Origin: a virus | Virus record (IMG/VR): IMGVR_UViG_3300037587_000202 | Coordinates: 1 to 31,422 of that record | Reading direction: 5' to 3' (one strand) | DNA: 31,422 nt | Part shown: piece after piece, positions 15,454 to 21,817 of the stretch | Layout: each line of letters begins with the position of its first letter | Position numbering within the stretch: the stretch's first letter is position 1 | Position numbers and translations under genes: made by a program | The notes under the pieces: generated by a model | What the model was told of the DNA's origin: nothing | The model's input: only the letters and a program-made list of their open reading frames with translations | The model's database searches: none

Positions 15454-15920
15454 TTCAACTCCTTCAAAATTCCACGTTCAAAATGCTCGGTTAAATTTCC
15501 TTGCTGAGATCTTAACGCATTGCCAAGGCTCGGTCTTGCTCTCATCTTCGTGGTTCCGAACTCTACCCAGCCTGCGTAATCCGGCGCGCTCTTGCCGCTG
15601 CTGACTCCATAGCCGAATTCGATCTCTGTTGCACCGTGCAGCTGGTAACTCAACGAACGCCGAAGCATTCCTGATAGGTTGGCGTGTGTCTCGCCTGGCG
15701 CCGATGATAAGTGTCTGCGCCTACGCCCGGCTCTGTCCCGGCGAATATAAACGATACCCGTCTTGGTGCCCTTCAGGATTTCACGGCTCGCCTCTGATAT
15801 CAGTGCCTGGCCAGCCTTGAACATCCCGCGCCGCAATCCTTTCCGGGTCAGCTTCTCAAGCCCTTCTATGCGACCGAATACTCGATCGTTACCGCGGCCC
15901 GGAGTGAATCGAACTGTCAT
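15450..15920 (-). CDS. HK97 gp10-like neck / minor tail protein
   Basis: This is a 156-residue basic protein. It has the family layout: an N-terminal helix pair (E-K-L-T-R-K-G-L-R-R-G-M-F-K-A-G-Q-A-L-I-S-E-A), a basic stretch (R-R-D-R-A-G-R-R-R-R-H), S-S-A-P-G-E-T-H-A-N-L-S-G-M-L-R-R-S-L, then D-Y-A-G-W-V-E-F-G-T-T-K-M-R-A-R-P-S-L-G-N-A. The P-G-x-x-x-x-x-x-x-G-x-L-x-x-S and Y-A-x-x-V-E-F-G-T-x-K-M-x-A-R-P motifs are diagnostic of HK97-gp10/minor tail Z proteins, which act at head-tail joining. It sits between the head closure and terminator genes as expected, with ATGA/GTGA overlaps on both sides. Confidence 0.88.
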   Translation of the reverse strand: MTVRFTPGRGNDRVFGRIEGLEKLTRKGLRRGMFKAGQALISEASREILKGTKTGIVYIRRDRAGRRRRHLSSAPGETHANLSGMLRRSLSYQLHGATEIEFGYGVSSGKSAPDYAGWVEFGTTKMRARPSLGNALRSQQGNLTEHFERGILKELK

Positions 15921-16306
15921 GCTTTGCTCGCCTCCTTATCGCCGCGATCATTGCAATGCAAAAGCTGATATACAGATCGCTCATCAAGATTTTCAACTCG
16001 CAAAATGTCTAACCGTCGACCATCTTCCAGCTTAACCCATGTTTCAGCGGTGACACTGGCATCGAAGTTGATATAAATCCAGTGGGTTAAATCCTCTTCG
16101 GTGGATACGCCATCAAAGAACGTTTTACCTCGAACAGTTTCAACCAGCGCCCAAGCGGGGGGATTGGGCGCAGTAAACGTTTCATCGAAATCAACAGTAT
16201 CGAACTCCGGAGCCTCGATTGCTCTGTTCTCCAAAGTAATCCTGTCTTCCATATCCCCGATGCATGGTTGGCGGCGCTTCTTTCGGATTTGCTGGCAAAC
16301 TGGCAC
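15917..16306 (-). CDS. Head closure / head-tail adaptor protein (SPP1 gp16-like)
   Basis: This is a 129-residue protein if the GTG at 16306 is used. A strong site, GGAGGGAGGAG, lies just upstream of it and GTG overlaps the preceding stop as TAGTG. The ATG at 16324 would read through the ribosome site. The core pattern M-E-D-R-I-T-L-E-N, W-A-L-V-E-T-V-R-G-K-T, I-Y-I-N-F-D-A-S-V-T, W-V-K-L-E-D-G-R-R-L-D-I-L-R-V-E-N-L-D-E-R-S-V-Y-Q-L-L-H-C is the beta-barrel head-tail joining fold (R-I-x-L, W-x-x-V, D-G-x-x-x-x-I-x-x-x-x-N-x-D-E-R). These proteins plug the connector after packaging. A cysteine pair near the N-terminus is unusual. Confidence 0.75.
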   Translation of the reverse strand: MPVCQQIRKKRRQPCIGDMEDRITLENRAIEAPEFDTVDFDETFTAPNPPAWALVETVRGKTFFDGVSTEEDLTHWIYINFDASVTAETWVKLEDGRRLDILRVENLDERSVYQLLHCNDRGDKEASKA

Positions 16307-17868
16307 TAGAACTCCTCCCTCCATCTGAATGAAGCTGCAATATCACCGGTTACAGCGACGCCATCAAGACCTCGCGCGCCAAGTGTGAACGTCTGTCCTG
16401 GTCGTATGAAGATGCCGGTGTTACGCACGTCAGACCGCCGGTTATCTATTCTACCAAGGATTGTTCTGGGCCCCGCCTTCACGTCGTCAACGGTCCCGTT
16501 GATGCTAATATCAACCACCGAGTTTGCAGTATTAACGTCAACGAAAGCATCGTTTCCTGCAAGCGTACCGTTCAATATACCGACGAACTCGACTCCCTTG
16601 TTTCCATCGGTGACGAAGTTCACGATCGAAACTTCCAATCGAATGTGGTTGATTTTACTGGCGAAGGAAGTCTTATTCCTTATCGTGAACATGTTCTGAT
16701 AGAGGAACGGATCGGTCACGATATTGACAGAGGCCAGGTTTACCCGTGCATCCTCAACAGAAAACCACCGATCGGCGCCCGGCTCAATTCGGTCACCTCC
16801 GGCAACGCCTGCACGCCAGGAACCTGTCTCGATAGTGACGCTAGTTCCAGACCCTGAAACCCGTCTAACTTTTGCAGCAACGGGTAGGTTCGGATTTTTC
16901 AGGTGGCCTTCAGCCTGCTGATTGGTGAAGTCCAAAACATGAAACGGAACCCATCCCTTTTTCCCGGCCATTATCATGAAGTAAATGGGCGCGATAGACA
17001 AATAACCCATTGCAATCGCAAACAGGTTCCGCTTGGTCAGGTCGAGCGTAAAGCCGCTAGGGCCGGTACCGTCGAGGGGATCCACGTTAAATTGGGTCAG
17101 GTTGTCGTCTGGGTCGATCGGTGCGCCAGTGGTGTTGGGGATAAAGTTCTCGTTACCCCCTTCGGTGAACCACAGGCCGGGTGTTGTACCTTGCGACCCT
17201 ATTGCCAGGGCATCTTCGGCATTTATCAATCCGTGCTGGACATCAACTCCGTCCTGTAGCTCAGACTGGTTGTGAGTGAAGTGGCAAAGGGTTTCATGTC
17301 CTGCCCGATACCTAACCGCATCCAGCGATTCCAACAGACCCGTGCCAACACCTGCGCCGCACTCGATCAAGGCGTCTGAACCAACGGTCCCCACTGAACC
17401 TGTCCCGGTGGATAGAGTTGTTCTGAGTTGAAACGTCGACAGTCCGTAATGAAAATTAACGGAAACGTCGTCAAGCTGTTCGGCTGTTCGGATTTCCCCG
17501 AAGATCGTATTTAGCGCAACCCTTCCGGCGATGTCTGCGTGTATCGCTTCAACGGAGCTGGGAGCGATCGGCACGCCTGCCAGAGTTGCCCCATAGGTGA
17601 CGGCCAGTTTGACAGGACCGGAATTAGTGAGCGGCCGCGTCCAAAATGTGGTATCCGATTTGATTGAGAACGTGGTGTTCTCCCCAGGTTCCATCCGGTG
17701 GCCGATATCGGTGTTCGTGACTGGCTTCGTGGGACTGACCTGGAAGATGACAGTCGTGTCACTGCGGTTGGTGATCATCCCGACCGCATTGCCCGCACTG
17801 ATATCGACCCACTCGCCAGCAACCAGCGGGGAGCTGGCGATATCTATGACGATCGTTTGGTCCGACAT
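16306..17868 (-). CDS. Putative virion structural protein, beta-rich, unrecognised
   Basis: This is a 520-residue protein that I cannot place in a named family. Residues 1-95 form a beta-rich domain (W-V-D-I-S-A-G-N-A-V-G-M-I-T-N-R-S-D-T-T-V-I-F-Q-V, then G-H-R-M-E-P-G-E, then F-W-T-R-P) whose pattern recurs in the N-terminus of the next upstream protein. Residues about 120-330 include F-G-E-I-R-T-A-E-Q-L-D-D-V-S-V-N-F-H-Y-G, V-R-Y-R-A-G-H-E-T-L-C-H-F-T and a large central beta domain. The C-terminal ~150 residues are again beta-rich. There are no signal peptide or enzyme motifs. Its place between connector and head closure genes, and its size, suggest a head fibre or large decoration protein. 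GGGGA lies 4-5 bases before the ATG. Confidence 0.65.
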   Translation of the reverse strand: MSDQTIVIDIASSPLVAGEWVDISAGNAVGMITNRSDTTVIFQVSPTKPVTNTDIGHRMEPGENTTFSIKSDTTFWTRPLTNSGPVKLAVTYGATLAGVPIAPSSVEAIHADIAGRVALNTIFGEIRTAEQLDDVSVNFHYGLSTFQLRTTLSTGTGSVGTVGSDALIECGAGVGTGLLESLDAVRYRAGHETLCHFTHNQSELQDGVDVQHGLINAEDALAIGSQGTTPGLWFTEGGNENFIPNTTGAPIDPDDNLTQFNVDPLDGTGPSGFTLDLTKRNLFAIAMGYLSIAPIYFMIMAGKKGWVPFHVLDFTNQQAEGHLKNPNLPVAAKVRRVSGSGTSVTIETGSWRAGVAGGDRIEPGADRWFSVEDARVNLASVNIVTDPFLYQNMFTIRNKTSFASKINHIRLEVSIVNFVTDGNKGVEFVGILNGTLAGNDAFVDVNTANSVVDISINGTVDDVKAGPRTILGRIDNRRSDVRNTGIFIRPGQTFTLGARGLDGVAVTGDIAASFRWREEF

Positions 17869-17926
17869 TATTCCCCAACTTCAACGTCAGTAACTGCCTG
17901 AACAGAAAATAGACAGGTTGTTGCGA

Positions 17927-18562
17927 TCATACGATCAGAGCTCCAGATACAGAATAGGTAATGCTGTCGGTGTCGGCATGATTAGCGGATACCCGGTACG
18001 TGGTAGGCAGGACATCAGTTGCAGTAATGTTTGCTACAGCCGTCAGCCCCGGGTATACCGTCAGCACAGTCGTTCCTACAGCGGCAATTGCTGCGCTTGT
18101 CAACAGCCCATAATACTTGCCGCTAACAGGATCTTTCCCTTGAATCGTGAAGACCACGGATGCCAACGCGGGATCTACAGTTACGTCAATGACTACCTTG
18201 ATCCCTCTGGCATTATCGTTCGTGAAATCCGCACTATCCTCATCAGCCGTCCGGGCCTCACTGGCAAAGATTGTCTCCTCTGTATTGCCCGCCACGCCCC
18301 TGAAATTAACCCCGGGGGTAACCGTGACATTAGAATCACTATTGATGGCGCGGGCGAACACCGCTTGTCCGGCAGGTAAGTTGTAAGGCTGCGCATTACG
18401 CGGATACAGGGTATGCCCCGTGGTGACAGACGCCGCAGGCGCGGTGGCCGCTTCGAGGTACAGGATATTATTACTGCCCGAATTCGTGAACATTCCGGTG
18501 GACCCACTAGAAACCTGGGTCCAACCGGTCGTCACAATCGGTGTAAAGATTGTGTCAGCCAT
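17927..18562 (-). CDS. Putative head decoration / structural protein
   Basis: This is a 211-residue beta-rich protein of low charge. The N-terminal ~85 residues (G-W-T-Q-V-S-S-G-S-T-G-M-F-T-N-S-G-S-N-N-I-L-Y, G-H-T-L-Y-P-R, L-P-A-G-Q-A-V-F-A-R) share a pattern with the N-terminus of the following 520-residue protein, suggesting a common anchoring or trimerising domain. The second half (V-V-I-D-V-T-V-D-P-A-L-A-S-V-V-F-T-I-Q-G-K-D-P-V-S-G-K-Y-Y) matches a common phage structural pattern of an Ig-like strand pair with K-D-P-x-S-G-K-Y. AGGCG lies 9 bases before the ATG. The 58-base gap after its stop shows no clear signal beyond a weak hairpin. Confidence 0.6.
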   Translation of the reverse strand: MADTIFTPIVTTGWTQVSSGSTGMFTNSGSNNILYLEAATAPAASVTTGHTLYPRNAQPYNLPAGQAVFARAINSDSNVTVTPGVNFRGVAGNTEETIFASEARTADEDSADFTNDNARGIKVVIDVTVDPALASVVFTIQGKDPVSGKYYGLLTSAAIAAVGTTVLTVYPGLTAVANITATDVLPTTYRVSANHADTDSITYSVSGALIV

Positions 18563-18578
18563 AATGTTTCGCCTGTTA

Positions 18579-19025
18579 TTAGCTAGGCAGGATTTCGAAA
18601 GTCACAACACCGTTAGATGCGACGGTACTTAAGCCATCCTTGACTATCTCGATGGCTTCAGCCGCTGTAATTACATTCAGCGCCGAGGGAGTGGACTGAT
18701 CCACGGTGCCCGGTAGCGATCCCGAAAACGCGATAGTAATCGCCGCATCGGTAACCGCAGTTCCGCCGATCTCGAAAGTCAAACCCGCATTTGCCGTGGT
18801 GATAGTTGTATCAATCACGTTGCTGATCTTGACGATCGTGCCAGCGATGCCCGGAACGGCCCACACGCTGCCCGCAGTCGAGATATCCCCGATCGGGACG
18901 ACCACCAGCTTGGTTTTCAGGTTCTGGCCGGTGGCGGTCTCTACAGAGCCTCCGAGTACGGCCTTGTTGTCTCGGCTACCAGTGCCGGGTTGCTCAAAGA
19001 AATTGTCTACTGATTCACCAGCCAT
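18579..19025 (-). CDS. Putative structural protein, unrecognised
   Basis: This is a 148-residue, Thr/Ala/Ile-rich beta protein with no cysteine. The C-terminal half (F-E-I-G-G-T-A-V-T-D-A-A-I-T-I-A-F-S-G-S, then P-S-A-L-N-V-I-T-A-A-E-A-I-E-I-V-K-D-G-L-S, then G-V-V-T-F-E-I) has the composition of phage capsid-surface or neck proteins, but I recognise no family. It lies between the gp6-like connector and two other unknown structural proteins. It is separated from its neighbours by a few bases and ends in tandem TAA-like stops (AGC TAA TAA). GAGGG lies about 9 bases before the ATG. Confidence 0.6.
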   Translation of the reverse strand: MAGESVDNFFEQPGTGSRDNKAVLGGSVETATGQNLKTKLVVVPIGDISTAGSVWAVPGIAGTIVKISNVIDTTITTANAGLTFEIGGTAVTDAAITIAFSGSLPGTVDQSTPSALNVITAAEAIEIVKDGLSTVASNGVVTFEILPS

Positions 19026-19028
19026 GAT

Positions 19029-19607
19029 TTAAACCCTCGAAATTCGGAATTGATCGTAAATAATTGTTACGCCGGCGCCATTGATGGCTGCCTTCACGTC
19101 TGGGCAGTCGCCCCGGTTGCGGTACCAGAAAGCCACCGTGCGCTCAATCGCCTGGATAATCGAATCCTGACACTGAAAACCCTCTGTTACGAACCGGATT
19201 TCAATGACCTGTTCGCGATCGTCGCTATCGGTCGGCCATTCCTGATCCTCGTTTAGCAGGATTTCAGAGGACTGAACCAGCTTCTTGAGGTAGAAAACAG
19301 TCGACGGTACCGTTACCAGGCTACCGCTTACCAGATGCTTGACCGTGGTTACAGACGCCACAGGGTCGCGGCGCAGTTCTATTCGATCAGTAAACCGATC
19401 CAGCAACAGATCCCACGTAATCGCACGGAAATCACGCCCGGTGTATTTCTCACCCCATTCCGTAGCGGCATCGATCATCGCTTGAATGATCGCATCGTCA
19501 GCCGTTGCGGTGATCTTCAGGTAAGCCTTGATCGAAGCCAGAGAGACTGGCGACGCTACAGCTGATAACCGCTGATATACGGCTACATTACGAAGGAGGT
19601 GAGTCAC
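19029..19607 (-). CDS. Head-tail connector, HK97 gp6-like
   Basis: This is a 192-residue protein starting at GTG 19607 with GGAAGG 8 bases upstream. The N-terminus V-S-L-A-S-I-K-A-Y-L-K-I-T-A-T-A-D-D-A-I-I-Q-A-M-I-D-A-A-T-E-W-G-E-K-Y-T-G-R is the signature of the gp6-like / phiE125 gp8 connector family: S-L-x-x-V-K-x-x-L-R-I-x, D-D-x-x-I-x-x-L-I-x-x-A, then Y-T-G-R. It is followed by a beta-rich middle and a C-terminal helix (I-I-Q-A-I-E-R-T-V-A-F-W-Y-R-N-R-G-D). This protein forms the dodecameric ring below the portal. Its position downstream of the capsid gene is standard for HK97-type heads. Confidence 0.88.
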   Translation of the reverse strand: MTHLLRNVAVYQRLSAVASPVSLASIKAYLKITATADDAIIQAMIDAATEWGEKYTGRDFRAITWDLLLDRFTDRIELRRDPVASVTTVKHLVSGSLVTVPSTVFYLKKLVQSSEILLNEDQEWPTDSDDREQVIEIRFVTEGFQCQDSIIQAIERTVAFWYRNRGDCPDVKAAINGAGVTIIYDQFRISRV

Positions 19608-19609
19608 GG

Positions 19610-19867
19610 TTATGCCTTCCGCTCAGCTTTCGGCTTTGGCCCCGGCTTGTTGCGTTCGGCTTTAGGCACCGGGCCCGTTTCAGGCTCAGGCTCGGGCTCA
19701 GGCTCGGGCTTAGCGCGGACAAACTCAGCGCGGCCTGCATCGGTCGCGATCTTGGCCAGGCGCGCAGAAACTTCGCGTTCCTCGCCGGCTGCAACCTCGA
19801 AGATCGGCTTGGATGGCTCATCCATCCAGCGACCGGGCTCAAGGAATTTAATTTTGATATTCGTCAT
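19610..19867 (-). CDS. Small protein with Glu-Pro repeat
   Basis: This is an 85-residue protein. ATG 19867 is preferred because GGAG lies 7 bases upstream; the longer frame from a TTG at 19885 begins inside a hairpin. Residues 1-50 (I-K-F-L-E-P-G-R-W-M-D-E-P-S-K-P-I-F-E-V-A-A-G-E-E-R-E-V-S-A-R-L-A-K-I-A-T-D-A-G-R-A) form a compact alpha/beta unit. The remainder is a disordered charged tail with a run of Glu-Pro dipeptides followed by a Lys/Pro/Arg-rich end. Similar small proteins with charged tails occur next to capsid and connector genes in other phages, but I give no function. The repeat is encoded by a near-perfect 12-base tandem. Confidence 0.6.
   Translation of the reverse strand: MTNIKIKFLEPGRWMDEPSKPIFEVAAGEEREVSARLAKIATDAGRAEFVRAKPEPEPEPEPETGPVPKAERNKPGPKPKAERKA
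19681..19712. repeat. Tandem 6/12-base repeat encoding Glu-Pro
   Basis: The unit GGCTCAGGCTCG (plus strand) is repeated with only third-position alternation, over about 32 bases. It encodes the Pro-Glu run of the small protein. As a hexanucleotide-type repeat it could change length by slippage without changing frame. Confidence 0.75.
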
Positions 19868-19884
19868 CGGTTCACACTCCAACA

Positions 19885-19902
19885 AGAGGCCCGAAGGCCC
19901 CT
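19885..19902 (-). terminator. UUCG-loop hairpin after the gene at 19908-20318
   Basis: On the minus strand AGGGGCC-TTCG-GGCCTCT forms a 7-bp stem (one G-U pair) with a UUCG tetraloop, beginning 6 bases after the stop of the decoration-like gene. There is no T tract. It is nearly the same hairpin as the one after the capsid gene, and is a probable 3' end stabiliser or partial terminator. Confidence 0.6.
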
Positions 19903-19907
19903 ATCAG

Positions 19908-20318
19908 TTACTCAGCGGTCGGAGCGGATTTGGGGTGGCCCAAAACCGCATGCGAAGTAAAGTTGGTGCCGCCAGAAGATGTACCCGTAGACACGATCGA
20001 AAGACGCTGGAAGCGTTTCTTACCGATTGAGCCAACCCGCAGTGGCGTATCATCGTCAGCAGCAACGAAGCCTGTCAGAACACCCAGGGTTTCGTCAGCA
20101 CCTACTACGCTCGAACCGGTGAAGCCGACGACGTCAGCTTCCTCCAGCAAAAACGCATACGCACCGTCCGTGATGGTGCCGGACTGGATCATATATTCCA
20201 GTGACTCAAAGCCAAGAGTATCGATGACGTTACCGACAGTGGTGGTATTGGTGGTGATGTCCTGGACATCCAGGGCAATCAACCCTTTTACATTACTATG
20301 AAGGTCAAATTCAGCCAT
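19908..20318 (-). CDS. Putative capsid decoration protein
   Basis: This is a 136-residue acidic, beta-rich protein immediately downstream of the major capsid gene. The pattern D-L-H-S-N-V-K-G-L-I-A-L, T-T-T-V-G-N-V-I-D-T-L-G-F-E-S-L-E-Y-M-I-Q-S-G-T-I-T-D-G-A-Y-A-F-L-L-E-E, then I-G-K-K-R-F-Q-R-L-S-I-V-S, then H-A-V-L-G-H-P is one I recognise as recurring in proteins next to capsid genes of many phages. Decoration or capsid-stabilising function is inferred from position only. UUCG-loop hairpins lie on both sides of the gene, as if it and the capsid were released as separate stable messages. AGAGGA lies about 9 bases before the ATG. Confidence 0.65.
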   Translation of the reverse strand: MAEFDLHSNVKGLIALDVQDITTNTTTVGNVIDTLGFESLEYMIQSGTITDGAYAFLLEEADVVGFTGSSVVGADETLGVLTGFVAADDDTPLRVGSIGKKRFQRLSIVSTGTSSGGTNFTSHAVLGHPKSAPTAE

Positions 20319-20352
20319 GATGGCAATCCTCTATTTCAATTCAGCATCAGAA

Positions 20353-20370
20353 CAGGGCCCGAAGGCCCCG
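20353..20370 (-). terminator. UUCG-loop hairpin after major capsid gene
   Basis: On the minus strand CGGGGCC-TTCG-GGCCCTG forms a 7-bp stem (one G-U pair) with a UUCG tetraloop, about 10 bases after the capsid stop codon. It is followed by TTCTGATG rather than a T run, so read-through is expected. It probably protects the 3' end of capsid mRNA or terminates partially. Confidence 0.6.
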
Positions 20371-20379
20371 GCCGTTAGA

Positions 20380-21564
20380 TTACGCCTTCACCTGCAGCAG
20401 CTTGATGGCTTCCGGCAGAGTTACCTGGCCAGTGTTCCAGCGCTGGAGGGTGAATTCGACGATCGCCTTGCGCTTCTGAGTCACCTCGTCACGGATCACG
20501 GCCAGGCCGGTACGATCGATGATGGTGTAACCCCGAGCGAAGTCACCGAATGCGATCGGGATGGCCGCGCTGGCGATATCAGGCATGTCATTGGCGATCA
20601 GGTAAGGGAAGCCGTTGATGGTGTTCATCACGACGCCGTTCATACCTGGCTGCCACAGAGGATGACCGTCACCGCCTTTCAGGGTCCGGAGGAATGCCAG
20701 GGTGCGACGGTTAAACACATAAACCGGGTTGTAACCGGTCTTCAGGTCACCGGTCAGCAGCATCACGTCATCGAAGTTCACAGTACCGGAGGAACCCGAG
20801 ATCCGAGCGTCCGCAACGACACGGCTGTCAACGGTGAAGCCTTCCGGCTGCTTGAAACCTGTACCGGCCACGAACCCTTGACCCTCGCCCAGAGCGAAAG
20901 ATTCACCACCGTCGCCCATGATTTCGGCTTCCATATCGAAAGCGGAATCCATCAGCATATCCATGGTGATCGGGATCGTGACAGTCTGTCGGAACGCTGT
21001 CAGCGTCTCGTTCTGGTAGGTGCTGGTGTCATCGGTACCAAGTTCCGCCTCGCCTTCATACTGCGCGGTTGGAATGGTGTCGCGGACAGGAACTTCCAGG
21101 GACTTAGCGCCGATGGTTCGAACCCGGGCGATACGTCGGATGTCAGAGATTTCCGTGATCTTCTTGGTGATCGCGTTGTCCATTTCGGTCGGAACCAGGA
21201 AGCCGCCTTGGACATCACTGTCGGTGCGGAGGGCTGCTTTCTGCTCAGCGTCCAGAGAATAGACGTCACGCTTGACGAACTGTTCGAGAGCCTTGTATTC
21301 GTCGCTTTGGTGGTAGTCCTTACCCTCTCCGGCACCACCAGAACGAGCCAACTCAGTCTCAAGAACGTCCATGCGCTCTTTCAACTCGTCGGCGGATTTT
21401 TCGGCGGTCTTGGTATCAGTCAGAAGCTGCTGGTTCTTTTCTTCCTGAGTTGCCAGAACGGCTTCGATCTTGTCGATCTTTTCGAAGTTAATCGATTTCT
21501 TGTCAAACTCTTTACGCAGCTCGGATACCGCCTCGGCTACATCGTTCATAGTGGGATCGGACAT
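20380..21564 (-). CDS. Major capsid protein, HK97 fold
   Basis: This is a 394-residue protein. Residues 1-75 form a charged coiled coil (E-L-R-K-E-F-D-K-K, A-T-Q-E-E-K-N-Q-Q-L-L, A-D-E-L-K-E-R-M-D-V-L-E-T-E-L), the delta domain that serves as an internal scaffold and is removed by the protease. Then A-L-R-T-D-S-D-V-Q-G-G-F-L-V-P-T-E-M begins the mature arm. I-R-R-I-A-R-V, E-V-P-V-R-D, A-E-L-G, the E-loop region and the C-terminal F-G-D-F-A-R-G-Y-T-I-I-D-R-T-G-L-A-V-I-R-D are typical of the HK97 capsid family. AGGAGG lies 6 bases before the ATG, one of the strongest ribosome sites in the window. The 253-base structured leader upstream and the UUCG hairpin downstream suggest separate post-transcriptional control of this highly expressed protein. 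Confidence 0.95.
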   Translation of the reverse strand: MSDPTMNDVAEAVSELRKEFDKKSINFEKIDKIEAVLATQEEKNQQLLTDTKTAEKSADELKERMDVLETELARSGGAGEGKDYHQSDEYKALEQFVKRDVYSLDAEQKAALRTDSDVQGGFLVPTEMDNAITKKITEISDIRRIARVRTIGAKSLEVPVRDTIPTAQYEGEAELGTDDTSTYQNETLTAFRQTVTIPITMDMLMDSAFDMEAEIMGDGGESFALGEGQGFVAGTGFKQPEGFTVDSRVVADARISGSSGTVNFDDVMLLTGDLKTGYNPVYVFNRRTLAFLRTLKGGDGHPLWQPGMNGVVMNTINGFPYLIANDMPDIASAAIPIAFGDFARGYTIIDRTGLAVIRDEVTQKRKAIVEFTLQRWNTGQVTLPEAIKLLQVKA

Positions 21565-21596
21565 AACGTCCTCCTGCTGTCGGTTACGTATTATCT

Positions 21597-21666
21597 ATCG
21601 TTTCCGGCTTCAGGCATCCCACCTGCTGCAGCGTTTCGGCATCTCACCGACCCGCGGTTCGGGCAT
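21597..21666 (-). repeat. Three imperfect ~24-base repeats in the capsid leader
   Basis: On the minus strand units begin with ATGCCCGAAC (21666), ATGCCGAAAC (21642) and ATGCCTGAAG (21617), spaced 24 and 25 bases. The first two are in one frame and could encode an 18-residue peptide; the third opens an 8-residue frame. No ribosome site supports translation of the first. Confidence 0.5.
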
Positions 21667-21672
21667 GTTCTA

Positions 21673-21809
21673 AGGTTGTTTAATTAGAACGGTCGGTACT
21701 GATCTCCGACTTGATATCTTGTTATGAGAGCTTTCACCCTTTACCAGTGATACCCGGGATGGTCCGTCCCTGTGCATCAGTCCGCACATTCGTTCTAATT
21801 AAACAACCT
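21673..21809 (-). ncRNA. Structured RNA candidate in the leader of the capsid gene
   Basis: The gap between protease and capsid genes is 253 bases in an otherwise tightly packed operon. A perfect 19-bp inverted repeat (AGGTTGTTTAATTAGAACG on the minus strand at 21809-21791, and its complement at 21691-21673) closes a 99-base interior. The interior contains four further hairpins: 21788-21771 (TGTGC/GCACA), 21770-21756 (GGGA/TCCC), 21750-21734 (TCACT/GGTGA) and 21710-21692 (GTCGG/CCGAC). The first two loops both carry GGAC. The fourth hairpin abuts the closing stem. Only about 100 bases separate the element from the capsid ATG. It could be an mRNA processing site, a translational control element or a stable RNA. 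No T tract follows, so it is not a simple terminator. Confidence 0.6.
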
Positions 21810-21817
21810 CTTAAAAT

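Noticed and set aside
19681-19712. Short tandem repeat considered as a CRISPR array
   Set aside because: Units are 6-12 bases with no spacers and lie inside a coding frame.
20317-21687. A 456-codon open frame on the plus strand opposite the capsid gene
   Set aside because: It is the antisense of a clearly recognised HK97 capsid protein; the long open stretch comes from the codon bias of that gene. It has no ribosome site and no recognisable protein pattern.
21673-21809. Interpretation of the 19-bp inverted repeat as a miniature transposable element
   Set aside because: No target-site duplication is visible (TA on one side, CT on the other), and the interior has its own ordered hairpins. A structured RNA fits better, although an old insertion cannot be excluded.
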